DNA of 64,000 nt from Sva-07 sp963707515 (lineage in GTDB: Bacteria; Actinomycetota; Acidimicrobiia; Acidimicrobiales; Ilumatobacteraceae). Below, in pieces: positions 7,831 to 20,333 of this stretch. The stretch is from NCBI GenBank assembly GCA_963707515.1, contig CAVPQI010000003.1, positions 248,001-312,000 on the forward strand. Reading direction: 5' to 3'. The notes under the pieces were generated by a model. The model saw nothing but the letters and a program-made list of their open reading frames with translations. It ran no database searches and had not been told where the DNA came from. Each line of letters starts with the position of its first letter. Position 1 is the stretch's first letter. The translations under genes were made by a program, and so were the position numbers.

Positions 7831-9285
7831 TCACGCGACCCGTCTCCGCGTGCTCGCCTCGCCGTCGGCTCGGTGCCGGTCGACGGTCGGGCCGACGTGG
7901 TGGACGCTGCCGTCGGGACGGATCCACGTGGCGATCCGGTCGGCGGTCATCGACAGCGTCCAGCCGCCCTCGTGCACGAGGTGGTGGCACCGCTCGCAGA
8001 CCGGCGCCAGGTTGGCGATGTCGGTGGCTCCGCGGTCGCGGGTCCACCACTCGATGTGATGGGCTCGGGTCTGTGAGAACGGCACGGTGCAGTCGGGTCC
8101 GATGCACGTGCGGTGCATGGCTCGCAGAGCCCGGCGCTGATCCGGGGTGGCGGTGCGTTTCGAGCGGCCGACGTCGAGCGCTCGTCCGTCGCCGTCGAGG
8201 ACGATCGGGATGAGCTCGGCGTCGCAGCACAACCGGCGGACCGTCGAGACCGGCAGCGGCACGCCGTCAGCGGTCTCGCAGATCGAGTGCTCGTGGAGCC
8301 CTTCGAGCAATGTCCGATGGTCGAGGTGGATGCAGATCTCGGGCACCCGTGCGTCGATCCGGGCCAGCGTGCGCTCGACCACGGCCGGGCCGGCGTCGCC
8401 ATCGAGGGCGTCGGTCACCGCCGTGGCACCGGAGTCCCGGTCGACGATCACGCCGCCCGAGGGCGTCGCACCGGCGACGATGCGGTCGAGCGCATCGGTG
8501 GCGGCCGCGGCGACCTGGGACGCCGTCGGCGGGTGCCGTCGGCCCGCATCGTCGTCGACCTCGTCGACGATGACACCACCTGACACCGCGTCGACGAATG
8601 CGTCGACCTGCAGCTGGTCCCACGGGGTCCGGGCGTTGCCGTCGACCTGCCGTCGCCGCCCGATCGCATGATCCAACGCAGCTTGGAGCTTGGCGTCACG
8701 TACCGGGTCGAGGGCGACGTGGGTGTGGTGCATGCCGTCGAGGCGATCGACCCAGCGGCGGATCTGCGATCCGCGCCGCTGACGGTCGAGCTCGTCGGTG
8801 TCGCTCGTCGATCGTTGTGCCGAGAGCCTTCGGGCGAGCTCGCGGCAGCGGCGGGTGAACACGTCGACTCCCTCGTGGCATGCGTGTTCGAGCAGCTCCG
8901 ACTCGTGGACGGCGAAGTCGGCACGAACCGCCGGCTCGAGGCGTCGCGTGGCGTCGGCGATCGCGTCGAGGTGGCCGGACGAGACGCCGCCGCGAGCGAG
9001 GGAGTCCTCGAAGCCCGTCATCGCACTGGCGACGGCCTCGCGATCGGTGATCGTGGAGGAGTCCTTCGACGATCGCCCGCCACATCGGCCGAGCAGCGCC
9101 GCCGGCGACTCCGCACTGCCTGCTGCGGCGAGCTCGCGGCCGCGCCGGGCACAACGAACGTCGAATGCGTCCACCCATCCACGCACGTGCGCCGAGCGGG
9201 CAACGACCTCGGCCAGACCTTCGCGGTCCATCGCCGAGACGTCCGCTGCGATCAACTGCTCGAACAGTTCGAGCACGTCGGGCAT
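7831..9285 (-). CDS. DUF222 / HNH endonuclease domain protein (13E12 repeat family)
   Basis: 484-residue protein of the actinobacterial 13E12 family: an N-terminal DUF222 helical region (about residues 20-300) and a C-terminal HNH nuclease domain. The HNH motif is visible as CIGPDC, then RAHHIEWW, then NLAPVCERCHHLVHEGGW, with paired Cys for a structural zinc. These genes occur in many copies in actinobacteria and are often considered mobile or DNA-damage associated; no terminal repeats flank this copy. Start ATG 9285 is preceded by a strong Shine-Dalgarno (AAGGAGGAACCGAAG). Its upstream region carries several inverted repeats (9322-9400). Confidence 0.9.
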   Translation of the reverse strand: MPDVLELFEQLIAADVSAMDREGLAEVVARSAHVRGWVDAFDVRCARRGRELAAAGSAESPAALLGRCGGRSSKDSSTITDREAVASAMTGFEDSLARGGVSSGHLDAIADATRRLEPAVRADFAVHESELLEHACHEGVDVFTRRCRELARRLSAQRSTSDTDELDRQRRGSQIRRWVDRLDGMHHTHVALDPVRDAKLQAALDHAIGRRRQVDGNARTPWDQLQVDAFVDAVSGGVIVDEVDDDAGRRHPPTASQVAAAATDALDRIVAGATPSGGVIVDRDSGATAVTDALDGDAGPAVVERTLARIDARVPEICIHLDHRTLLEGLHEHSICETADGVPLPVSTVRRLCCDAELIPIVLDGDGRALDVGRSKRTATPDQRRALRAMHRTCIGPDCTVPFSQTRAHHIEWWTRDRGATDIANLAPVCERCHHLVHEGGWTLSMTADRIATWIRPDGSVHHVGPTVDRHRADGEASTRRRVA

Positions 9286-9321
9286 CTTCGGTTCCTCCTT
9301 GCGATTCGAATGAACGGCGAG

Positions 9322-9400
9322 GTGACCGGTCGGTCACGAGGAGGGGAGTCGGTACGAACAAGCGTACCATACGGACTCGAACCCTGCAACACCAGTTCGA
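9322..9400 (-). promoter_or_regulatory. Palindrome-rich promoter region of the HNH gene
   Basis: Three inverted repeats lie 37-115 bp upstream of the HNH start: GTGACCG-GT-CGGTCAC (9322-9337), GGTACG-N6-CGTACC (9351-9368), and TCGAAC-N12-GTTCGA (9377-9400). The GAAC/GTTC half-sites recall the actinobacterial LexA box (TCGAAC-N4-GTTCGA), but the spacing differs; the middle palindrome contains GAAC-N4-GTAC, one base from the LexA core. They look like operators; the binding protein is not known. Confidence 0.45.
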
Positions 9401-9475
9401 CGCGTAACACCAGCCGGGGAAGACCCCGACACACGGTTTAGGATTGGATATCAGCGAATACCGCAAGGAACGCAG

Positions 9476-9861
9476 TCAGCCTCGACCGAGGATGCGGTCG
9501 ACGGCGATCTCGATCACCACGCGGTCGGGCCGTGTGCCGGGCTGCCGGTACCGCCGGGCGTACATCTCGACCGCGGTGGCGACGCGTGCCGGGTCATCAC
9601 TCATCGCCACGGTGCCTTCGAGCGTCAACCACCGGCCACCGTCGACCTGGCAGACCGCGGCACGTCCACCCGCGCCGCGTTGCGCGACTTCACCGAACTA
9701 GCAAAGGTGATCACCCGCACCAGCCGCTCGTGCGGGGCGTAGGTGAAGCCGATGGCGACCACGTGCGGCGAACCGTCGGCACGCAGCGTGGTCAGCGTGG
9801 CGAGGTGTCGCTCGGCGAGGAACGTCAGCACCTCGTCGCCCGGCTCGTCGAGATCGACCAC
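9476..9861 (-). CDS. PPOX-class F420-dependent protein, split by a frameshift at ~9670
   Basis: Starts GTG 9861 as MVDLDEPGDEVLTFLAERHL and shows the PPOX N-terminus LATLTTLRADGSPHVVAIGF, then SSVKSRNAAR. Past that point the frame runs into a stop at 9625, while the expected continuation AVCQVDGGRWLTLEGTVAM...VVIEIAVDRILGRG lies one frame over and ends at 9476. One extra base in the three-C run at 9669-9671 (top strand) gives a seamless NAARGGRAAVCQVDG, the usual family sequence. The restored protein is ~128 residues and complete. F420 or flavin binding is a family expectation, not shown. Confidence 0.75.
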
Positions 9862-9962
9862 ACCTGCGACCGTAGCCCGCCCCCGACGACCGTCGCGCCC
9901 GACGTCGACGGCGACGTCAGCCCGCCGCCGGGGCTCGCCGACGAGCTGCAGCGCCGGGTGAC

Positions 9963-10814
9963 CTACTTCAAGAACTTCGAGGTGGTGTTGTCGGCGAGCA
10001 CCTTGCCGCCGGTCTGGCACGTCGCGCAGTAGTTGACCGTGTAGCCGGAGTACGACACGGCGCGGACGACGTCGCCGCAGTCGGGACATGGGTCGCCGGT
10101 GCGGCTGTGCATCGCGCTCGGACGGTCCTTCGACGAGCTCATGTCGGGCCGCAACCGTTCCTCGGCGAGCCCCTCGTCGATGCAGGCGCGGATCGCCGCG
10201 GCCACCTGGGCGGCACCCTCGGCGCCGAGCTTGCGGGTGTTGGCGAACGGCGAGACGCGGGCCCGGTGGCACACCTCGTTGGCGAGGCGTCGGCCGATGC
10301 CGGCGATCATCCGCTGGTCGCGCAGGAACCCGTGGACGCGCATCGAGTGCTCGGCGAACAGTGCCGCCAGCTCGTCGTCGGTGATCGTCGCCGCCTCCGG
10401 GCCGAGCGCGGACAGGGGACGCGTCGTCTCCAGCTCGTCGGACCGGATGCACCACACGCCCGCACGTCGTTCCTTGCCCTGCTCGGTGAGGAGCAACGCC
10501 GTCGGCTCACCGTCGCGCTCGTCGAACGTGAACCGGGCCTGGCCGCCGCGTGGCTTCAACGACAGCTTCTCGTCGGGGACGAGGCGACCGCCCTGCATCA
10601 GGTGGACGACGAACGTCACCGGCTCGAAGCGCAGCATCAGGTACTTGCCCCGCCGCCCGACCTCGCCGAGGGGGAGGCCGTAGGCGACATCGGGTGCCGG
10701 GACGGCGGTCTTCAGCGCGGTGAAGTTGAACGGCGTGAACCGGGTGAGCGGCCGTCCGGCGAACGACGCGGTGAGCCGTTCGGCGTGCGCCTGGATCTCC
10801 GGCATCTCGGGCAT
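9963..10814 (-). CDS. Formamidopyrimidine-DNA glycosylase / endonuclease VIII family (Fpg/Nei)
   Basis: 283-residue base-excision repair glycosylase/AP lyase. The N-terminus MPEMPEIQ provides the catalytic Pro2 and Glu3. Further features: a Lys in the RRGKYLMLRF strand, the H2TH region (FLRDQRMIAGIGRRLANEVC), and a C-terminal zinc finger CPDC...YCATC with YTVNYCATCQTGGK. The finger spacing (CxxC, 17 residues, CxxC) is complete, so the protein should bind damaged DNA. It is followed upstream on the same strand by an SCP2-domain gene with an 18-bp gap. Substrate preference (8-oxoG or oxidised pyrimidines) is not decided here. Confidence 0.9.
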   Translation of the reverse strand: MPEMPEIQAHAERLTASFAGRPLTRFTPFNFTALKTAVPAPDVAYGLPLGEVGRRGKYLMLRFEPVTFVVHLMQGGRLVPDEKLSLKPRGGQARFTFDERDGEPTALLLTEQGKERRAGVWCIRSDELETTRPLSALGPEAATITDDELAALFAEHSMRVHGFLRDQRMIAGIGRRLANEVCHRARVSPFANTRKLGAEGAAQVAAAIRACIDEGLAEERLRPDMSSSKDRPSAMHSRTGDPCPDCGDVVRAVSYSGYTVNYCATCQTGGKVLADNTTSKFLK

Positions 10815-10832
10815 GACGGGTGCCGGATCAGC

Positions 10833-11225
10833 TCACTCGTAGGTGGTCCGCTCGCGGACCGTGGAGAACACGGCGTCGAGGGCGCCGAACACGGCCTGCG
10901 ACTCGAGCAGCTTCTGGTGGTCGCCCCACAGGAGGATCTTGCCGCCGATGAACGCCTCCTGAGCGTTGAGCTCGCCGGTAGCGACGGCCACGGCGGTCTC
11001 CCAGTCCTGTTGCATCTTGACGTCTTCGGGATCGGCGGGCCCGGCGCCGAAGTGTGCTTCGCCGTCGCCGACGGACAGGTGATAGGTGACGTCACCCTCC
11101 GGTCCGTTGGTGACGACCTGGGTGACGCCGATGCGGTGGTGCTCGGCGATCGAGCCGAGCTCGTCGCTGCCGGCGACCTCGGCCGACAGCGCGTCGATCC
11201 AGTCGAGGCTGAGGTAGCGGATCAT
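10833..11225 (-). CDS. SCP2 sterol-transfer domain protein
   Basis: 130-residue single-domain protein with the SCP-2 fold pattern: strands around TYHLSVGDGEAHFGAGPADP, helix MQQDWETAVAVATGELNAQE, then the conserved AFIGGKILLWGDHQKLLESQ. These small proteins bind lipids or acyl-CoA; they are common in actinobacteria in lipid and steroid metabolism loci. It is close upstream of the Fpg/Nei gene and divergent from the gene at 11246 with a 20-bp gap. Confidence 0.75.
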   Translation of the reverse strand: MIRYLSLDWIDALSAEVAGSDELGSIAEHHRIGVTQVVTNGPEGDVTYHLSVGDGEAHFGAGPADPEDVKMQQDWETAVAVATGELNAQEAFIGGKILLWGDHQKLLESQAVFGALDAVFSTVRERTTYE

Positions 11226-11245
11226 GGCCCGTAGTCTGCCCGATC

Positions 11246-11959
11246 GTGGACGCCAACGCCGACGGCCGCCACCGCGATGCGGCGGTCGAGGAGTGGGTGT
11301 TCACGGCGTGGAACGCCGACGCCACCGTCGGTGTGATCTCCGGCCACCGCCTCGTCGGCCGGACCGCGTGGTACTGGGCGGCGCTCGCCCGCGCCGGTCG
11401 CCCGCTGCTGCACGTCACCGACTTCGAGGTGCGCGTCCGCGCCGACCCGTTCATCGTCAAGGGCGAAGCGTTGTGGGCCGAGCACCAGTGCGACGCGGCG
11501 ATGGAGCAGTGGTCCGTCGGCAACGAGACCTACGCCGCCGCCATCGACGAGCCCGACGAGGCGCTCGGGCGGGGGTACGGCACGCCGACACCGATCGCCT
11601 TCGACCTCGAGTGGTATGCGGTCGAGGAGCCGACGGCGCTGCCGGCGGAACCCGGCACGGCGGTCGGGTACGCCCAGCGGGGCGTCGTCCACGGACGCAT
11701 CGAGCTCTTCGCCGAACCGCCCGTCGAGCTGGTCGAGGTGCCGGCTCACCGGTGGCATCGCTGGACGGTCGACGGCGGCAGCGAGCTCGGGCCGTCACCG
11801 TGGCCGACGGCGCTCGCCCACACCGGCATCCGGGCGCCGTTCGCGTTCCCCGACGGCACCGTCGACGACCTCGTGCTGACGGCGAGCGGCTGGGCCCGCC
11901 GGCGAGCGCACGACCGGCATCTGGGCCAGCCGCAGGTTCAGCGGAACGGTCCGCCGTGA
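11246..11959 (+). CDS. Hypothetical protein with lipocalin-like/AttH-type features
   Basis: 237-residue soluble protein from GTG 11246, no signal peptide. It is rich in beta strands and aromatic residues: EEWVFTAWNADATVGVISGH at the start, RTAWYWAALARAG, a central FDLEWYAVEEP, then GYAQRGVVHGRIELFAEPPV and AHRWHRW. This pattern resembles the two-lobed DUF7064/7065 or AttH-like beta-barrel proteins of actinobacteria, but I cannot assign it firmly. Located between SCP2 and SDR genes, so a lipid-related role is a guess. Confidence 0.55.
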   Translation: MDANADGRHRDAAVEEWVFTAWNADATVGVISGHRLVGRTAWYWAALARAGRPLLHVTDFEVRVRADPFIVKGEALWAEHQCDAAMEQWSVGNETYAAAIDEPDEALGRGYGTPTPIAFDLEWYAVEEPTALPAEPGTAVGYAQRGVVHGRIELFAEPPVELVEVPAHRWHRWTVDGGSELGPSPWPTALAHTGIRAPFAFPDGTVDDLVLTASGWARRRAHDRHLGQPQVQRNGPP

Positions 11960-11972
11960 CGTCGCGGCTGAG

Positions 11973-12884
11973 TCAGCGCTCCGTGTCGGCGAGCGACTGC
12001 AGCGGGCCGGAACTGGACGTCAGGTCGCCGAGCGACAGGCCGTCGTAGGCACCTTCGGGATTGGCCCGCACCGCGGCGTCGAGCTGCTTGGCGTCGGCCC
12101 CGATCAGCAGACGCCAACGACCGGCGCGCACGCCGTCGAGGATCTCCGTGCTCGCCTCGGCAGCCGACGTCGGTGCGGTGTCGCGGAACATGTCCGAGGC
12201 CATCTTGACGAGCTCGGTCGACTCCATGTCGAGCTCCATCCCGCCGTGGCGCATCGAGTTCTGGACGATCGAGGTGCCGATGTGTCCCGGCATCACGACG
12301 GACACCTTGACGTGCGGTGCATTCACCCGCAGATCGGTGATCAGCGCCTCGCTGAACCCCTTGACGGCGAACTTCGCCGCCGAGTAGGCGGTGTGCGGAC
12401 GGTCCGGGCCGATGCTCGCCCAGAAGCCGTTGACGCTCGACGTGTTGACGATGTGGCCGTCGTCGGAGGCGATCAGCAGCGGCAGGAACGTGCGCACACC
12501 GAGGTAGACGCCGCCCCAGCACACGTTGAACGTCCGCTCCCACGACTCGCGGGTGTCGGTGACCACCGATCCGCCGCCACCGATGCCGGCGTTGTTGAAC
12601 AACAGGTTGACGTGGTCGGTGGCGTGTTGTTCGACGACCGCGTCGCGGAATGCCAGCCACGACTGCTCGTCGGCGACGTCGCAGGTGTGGGTCGTGACGA
12701 CGGTGCCTGCCGGGGCGTCGGCGAGCGCCTGCTCGCGTGTCTCGGCCATCTCCTCGACGGACAGGTCGCACAGCGCGACGTGGCAACCCTCCGCTGCGAG
12801 CTGGCGCACCAGCTCCCGTCCCATGCCGCTGGCGCCGCCCGTGACGACCGCGATCTTGCCCTCGAAGCTCTCCATGGCGGGCAT
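11973..12884 (-). CDS. Short-chain dehydrogenase/reductase (SDR)
   Basis: 303-residue classical SDR. Cofactor motif TGGASGMGREL near residue 15, LCDLS at the end of strand 2, NNAGIGGGG, catalytic Ser in VNTSSVNGFWAS, and YSAAKFAVKGFSE containing the catalytic Tyr and Lys. The D after strand 2 suggests NAD(H). Substrate unknown; such SDRs are abundant in lipid and steroid metabolism. Convergent with the gene ending at 11959; its own start region shares the 148-bp divergent gap with the DUF3097 gene. Confidence 0.9.
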   Translation of the reverse strand: MPAMESFEGKIAVVTGGASGMGRELVRQLAAEGCHVALCDLSVEEMAETREQALADAPAGTVVTTHTCDVADEQSWLAFRDAVVEQHATDHVNLLFNNAGIGGGGSVVTDTRESWERTFNVCWGGVYLGVRTFLPLLIASDDGHIVNTSSVNGFWASIGPDRPHTAYSAAKFAVKGFSEALITDLRVNAPHVKVSVVMPGHIGTSIVQNSMRHGGMELDMESTELVKMASDMFRDTAPTSAAEASTEILDGVRAGRWRLLIGADAKQLDAAVRANPEGAYDGLSLGDLTSSSGPLQSLADTER

Positions 12885-12926
12885 CGTGACACAACGTCAC
12901 TGCCGTCGTGGAGCCGAAGCGCGCCG

Positions 12927-12975
12927 CGAGACGCGGCGAGACACGGCGAGACACGGCGTGATCGCACGCCGTGTC
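12927..12975. repeat. Decamer tandem repeat running into a perfect 11-bp hairpin
   Basis: In the divergent gap between the SDR and DUF3097 genes: three 10-bp units (CGAGACGCGG, then CGAGACACGG twice, 12927-12956) overlap an inverted repeat GACACGGCGTG-ATCG-CACGCCGTGTC (12950-12975) with a perfect 11-bp stem. It may be an operator or cruciform controlling both promoters. Confidence 0.65.
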
Positions 12976-13032
12976 GCCGTCGCGGTGTGACATTGCTGCG
13001 CCGTCGCCGTCGTCCGCTGCCAAACTCGATCG

Positions 13033-13833
13033 ATGGCCTACTCCGGCGACATCCTCGACGACTTCGAAACCGGCCGACGGCGACCGACGTACCCCGACGT
13101 CACCGTCGAGGTCGGGATGCTGGTCGAGGACCGGGCCAGCCACTTCTGCGGCGATGTCGTCCGCTGGAGCGCCGAGGGGGTCACCCTCGAGGATCGCAAC
13201 CACTACGTCCGGCACTTCACGTGGAAGCCCGGTGGGTTCCTCATCGAAGGCCGACCGGTGACCCTCGTCAGGCCGGCCAACGTCGCCGCGGCGACGCAGC
13301 GGATCACGGCGTCGGGCTCCGTCGCCGGCGACGGCCGCGCCCGTGTCGCCGCGGCGAGCAGGATCTGGGTCGAGGGCAAGCACGACGCCGAGCTCGTCGA
13401 GCACGTGTGGGGCGACGACCTGCGCGAGTTGGGCATCGTCGTCGAGCCGCTCCACGGTGCCGACGACCTGGCCGCCGCCGTCCGTGACTTCCAGCCGAGA
13501 CAGGACCGCCGGTTGGGCGTGCTGCTCGACCACCTCGTGCCGGGATCGAAGGAGTCACGGATCGCGGCGAGCGTGCGCGACCCGAACGTCCTCGTGACCG
13601 GCCACCCGTTCGTCGACGTGTGGGCGGGCATCCGCCCCAAGGTCATCGGTCTCGAGGCGTGGCCCGACATCCCGAAGTCCGACGTGCCGTGGAAGGAAGG
13701 GATGTGCGCGGCGCTCGGCGTGCCGTTCGACGGGTTCTGGCCGCGTCTTCGCAACCAGGTCAAGACGTTCGCCGACCTGCGCCCCGAGCTCGTCGGCGCC
13801 GTCGAGCAGCTGATCGACTTCGTCAGCGAGTGA
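13033..13833 (+). CDS. DUF3097 family protein
   Basis: 266-residue protein matching the actinobacteria-specific DUF3097 family: N-terminal RRPTYPDVTVEVGMLVEDR, a Toprim-like core with IWVEGKHDAELVEHVWGDDL and the acidic LGVLLDHLVPGSKESRIA, then VLVTGHPFVDVWAGIRPKVI and WPDIPKSDVPWKEGMCAALG near the end. The core VEGKHDAEL and LLDH motifs resemble a Toprim metal site, hinting at nucleic-acid metabolism, but no function is established. Full length. Confidence 0.85.
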   Translation: MAYSGDILDDFETGRRRPTYPDVTVEVGMLVEDRASHFCGDVVRWSAEGVTLEDRNHYVRHFTWKPGGFLIEGRPVTLVRPANVAAATQRITASGSVAGDGRARVAAASRIWVEGKHDAELVEHVWGDDLRELGIVVEPLHGADDLAAAVRDFQPRQDRRLGVLLDHLVPGSKESRIAASVRDPNVLVTGHPFVDVWAGIRPKVIGLEAWPDIPKSDVPWKEGMCAALGVPFDGFWPRLRNQVKTFADLRPELVGAVEQLIDFVSE

Positions 13834-13845
13834 GCAACCCGCCGA

Positions 13846-13890
13846 CGAATAAGTGACGGACGGGGCCTGGCCCCGCCCGTCACTTATTCG
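13846..13890. terminator. Long hairpin between convergent genes (bidirectional terminator candidate)
   Basis: CGAATAAGTGACGGACGGGG and its complement form a 22-bp stem with one mismatch and a 1-base loop, ending 1 bp before the hppA stop and 12 bp after the DUF3097 stop. There is no T-run outside, but the AATAAGTGAC arms give some A/T flanks on both strands, so it could serve both genes. Confidence 0.65.
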
Positions 13891-13891
13891 C

Positions 13892-16004
<2,113 letters not shown>

Positions 16005-16132
16005 GGGGTTCGAGCCTCCTGGGGTCGTGAGTGGAACCTCCGACGCGCGGCCCGAGGATCGGGCCATGATGGTCGGCGGGGTGCGTGCCCATGCAACTCC
16101 GACGGTTCCGCGATCGGGGCGACGGGTAGCGA

Positions 16133-17050
16133 ATGGCCATGACCAAGATCCGATCGAGCCGCAGCGGCCGGGTGCGCGACCGGCGGGGGAGCGGCGGCGG
16201 AATGTCGATCCCCGGCCTCGGCCGCGGCGGCGGTGGCGGCGGTGGTGGCCTCGGAATCCCGATGGGGCTGGGCGCCGGAGGTGGCCTGGTCGGTCTGCTG
16301 GTGATCGCCGCCGTGATCTTCCTGCCACAGGTCTTCGGCGGCAGTGACGGCACGTCGTCGAACATCGCCGGCAGCGGCGACAGCGGTGCAGCGACGGACT
16401 GCGAGACCGAGCTCGAACAGGTCGTCTGCGGCGCGGTCGACGACGTCTCCAACTACTGGGACGAGCAGTATCCGCAGTCGTTCCAGGGCGCGTTCCCGGG
16501 CACCGACACCGTGTTCTACTCGCAGTCGACCCCGACCGGGTGCGGCACCGGCTCGGCCCAGGCCGGGCCCTTCTACTGTCCGGCCGACCAGCTCGTGTAC
16601 TTCGACATCGACTTCCTCGCCCAATTGCAGTCGCAGTTCGGCGCCACCGGCGACCTCGCCGCGCAGTACATCGTCGCCCACGAGTACGGCCACCACGTCC
16701 AGAACGTGACCGGCATCGCCGACCGGGTGGGCGAGGCCGAGCAGCGGTTCCCCAACGCCGCCAACGCGCTGAGCGTGGCGATGGAGCTGCAGGCCGACTG
16801 CTTCGCTGGGGCGTGGGCCGCATCGGCGGCAGCCAGGGGACAGCTCGACCGGCCCGACGAGATCGGCGAGGCACTGAACGCCGCCGAGGCGGTCGGCGAC
16901 GACCGGATCATGGAGTCGGCGGGCCAGCAGGTCGACCCGGACAGCTTCACCCACGGCAGTGCCGAACAACGCCGGACCTGGTTCCAGACCGGCTTCGACA
17001 CCGCCGACCCCGAGGCCTGCACCACGTTCGAGGGCTCCCTCGCGCCGTGA
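16133..17050 (+). CDS. Neutral zinc metallopeptidase (YpfJ/PF04228 family)
   Basis: 305-residue membrane-anchored protein. A polar, very Gly-rich N-terminus (residues ~20-50) precedes one membrane helix (LVGLLVIAAVIFLPQVFG, ~53-70); the rest is outside. The zinc motif HEYGHH lies at ~183-188 and the third-ligand helix MELQADCFAG at ~221-230. Cys residues in TPTGCGTG, PFYCPADQ and near the C-terminus (PEACTTFEG) could form disulfides. Substrate is unknown for the family. Divergent from hppA across 128 bp. Confidence 0.88.
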   Translation: MAMTKIRSSRSGRVRDRRGSGGGMSIPGLGRGGGGGGGGLGIPMGLGAGGGLVGLLVIAAVIFLPQVFGGSDGTSSNIAGSGDSGAATDCETELEQVVCGAVDDVSNYWDEQYPQSFQGAFPGTDTVFYSQSTPTGCGTGSAQAGPFYCPADQLVYFDIDFLAQLQSQFGATGDLAAQYIVAHEYGHHVQNVTGIADRVGEAEQRFPNAANALSVAMELQADCFAGAWAASAAARGQLDRPDEIGEALNAAEAVGDDRIMESAGQQVDPDSFTHGSAEQRRTWFQTGFDTADPEACTTFEGSLAP

Positions 17051-17111
17051 TCGATCGACCGCCGCCGTCCGCAACGGGAATCGCCACCTCGGTGGGCGGG
17101 TTGGAGCTCCC

Positions 17112-17483
17112 ATGACCCCAACGCCGCACACCGTCACCACCGAACCGTCGTCCGCCCACGTCGTCGTCCGCGTCGACGGCGAGGTCGTCGGCGACACCAC
17201 GAGGGCGCTCGTGCTCCACGAGACCGGCCTCCGCGACCGCTACTACATCCCCGAGGCCGACGTGCGCACCGACCTCTTCACGCCGACGACCACGTCGACG
17301 CACTGCCCGTACAAGGGCGACGCCAGCTACTGGAACGTCACCGTCGACGGCACCGTCCATCCCGACATCGTGTGGGGCTATCTGCGCCCCCTCGAGGTGG
17401 TCGCCGAGATCGCCGGGCACGTCTGCTTCTACGACGAGCGCGATCCCGGGATCGACATCCAGGTCGAGCCGGTTGCCGCCTGA
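17112..17483 (+). CDS. DUF427 domain protein
   Basis: 123-residue protein with the DUF427 (NTP_transf_9) pattern: VVVRVDGEVVGDTTRALVLH, then YYIPEADVRTDLFTPTTTST with HCPYKGDASYWNV, and IVWGYLRPLEVVAEIAGHVCFY near the end. Small beta-tent fold proteins, common in actinobacteria, function unknown. I take ATG 17112, since the frame is open upstream but overlaps the metallopeptidase gene. Confidence 0.85.
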   Translation: MTPTPHTVTTEPSSAHVVVRVDGEVVGDTTRALVLHETGLRDRYYIPEADVRTDLFTPTTTSTHCPYKGDASYWNVTVDGTVHPDIVWGYLRPLEVVAEIAGHVCFYDERDPGIDIQVEPVAA

Positions 17484-17582
17484 CCGGCGGAGCGCCACAG
17501 GCCCCGTGACCTGCACTCGGATGCCCGCGACGACCGAACGCGATTGGGCTCCCGGCGGCACACGGCGAGTAGCGTCCACGTC

Positions 17583-18407
17583 ATGGCACAAACCCTCAGC
17601 CGCGGCCCCGTGTCCGGGACCGCCGCCGACTCGGCGAGGAAGAAGCGCAAGCCATTCCTGGTCGACTTCTACTCGACCGCCGTCGGCAAGAAGTACGTGA
17701 TGGCGATCACCGGCATCATCGGGATCGGCTTCGTCGTCTCCCACATGATCGGCAACCTCAAGGCGTACCTCGGTGTCGTCGCCGAGGGTGACGCCACCGC
17801 CTACGACCTCGACATCTACGGCGAGTTCCTGCGCGAGCTCCTCGTGCCGATCCTGCCGCGGACCTACTTCTTGTGGCTCCTGCGCCTCGTGCTGATCGGC
17901 GCCGTGCTGCTGCACATCCACGCCGCGTACTCGCTGACGGTGATGAACCGCAAGGCCCGACCGGTCAAGTACCAGTCGGCGCGCGACTACGAGGTCGCCA
18001 ACTTCGCCAGCCGCACCATGCGCTGGACCGGCGTCATCGTCGGCCTCTTCATCGTCTGGCACCTCGCCGACCTGACCTGGGGGTTCGCCAACCCCGACTT
18101 CGTCCGCGGCGCCGTGTACTGGAACCTCGACACCTCGCTGTCGCGACTCCCGGTGGCGATCCTCTACGTCGTCGCCAACATCGCCCTCGGCATCCACCTG
18201 TTCCACGGCACCTGGTCGTTGTTCCAGTCGCTCGGTTGGAGCAACCCGCGCTTCAACAGGTGGCGCCAGGGTCTCGCCGCCGGTGTGGCGACGATCATCG
18301 TCGTCGGCAACTGCTCGTTCCCGATCATGGTCCAGGCCGGCATCATCGAATACGACCCGACCGCCGTCACCCACCCGGTCGAGGCCGCCGTGGAAGAAGG
18401 AAGCTGA
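17583..18407 (+). CDS. sdhC: Succinate dehydrogenase cytochrome b subunit (b558 family)
   Basis: 274-residue membrane anchor of complex II. Five hydrophobic segments near residues 37-57, 90-110, 138-158, 190-210 and 232-252. Candidate haem-ligand histidines are H54 (VVSHMIGN), H101/H103 (LLHIHAAY), H150 (FIVWHLADL) and H205/H208 (GIHLFHGTW), consistent with a di-haem b558-type anchor that makes a separate SdhD unnecessary. The family passes electrons to menaquinone. ATG 17583 gives MAQTLSRGPV; sdhA follows after 3 bp. Confidence 0.93.
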   Translation: MAQTLSRGPVSGTAADSARKKRKPFLVDFYSTAVGKKYVMAITGIIGIGFVVSHMIGNLKAYLGVVAEGDATAYDLDIYGEFLRELLVPILPRTYFLWLLRLVLIGAVLLHIHAAYSLTVMNRKARPVKYQSARDYEVANFASRTMRWTGVIVGLFIVWHLADLTWGFANPDFVRGAVYWNLDTSLSRLPVAILYVVANIALGIHLFHGTWSLFQSLGWSNPRFNRWRQGLAAGVATIIVVGNCSFPIMVQAGIIEYDPTAVTHPVEAAVEEGS

Positions 18408-18410
18408 CCG

Positions 18411-20329
<1,919 letters not shown>

Positions 20330-20333
<4 letters not shown>

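Noticed and set aside
7831..9285. HNH gene as part of an intact mobile element
   Set aside because: No terminal inverted repeats, target duplication, transposase or integrase seen around it.
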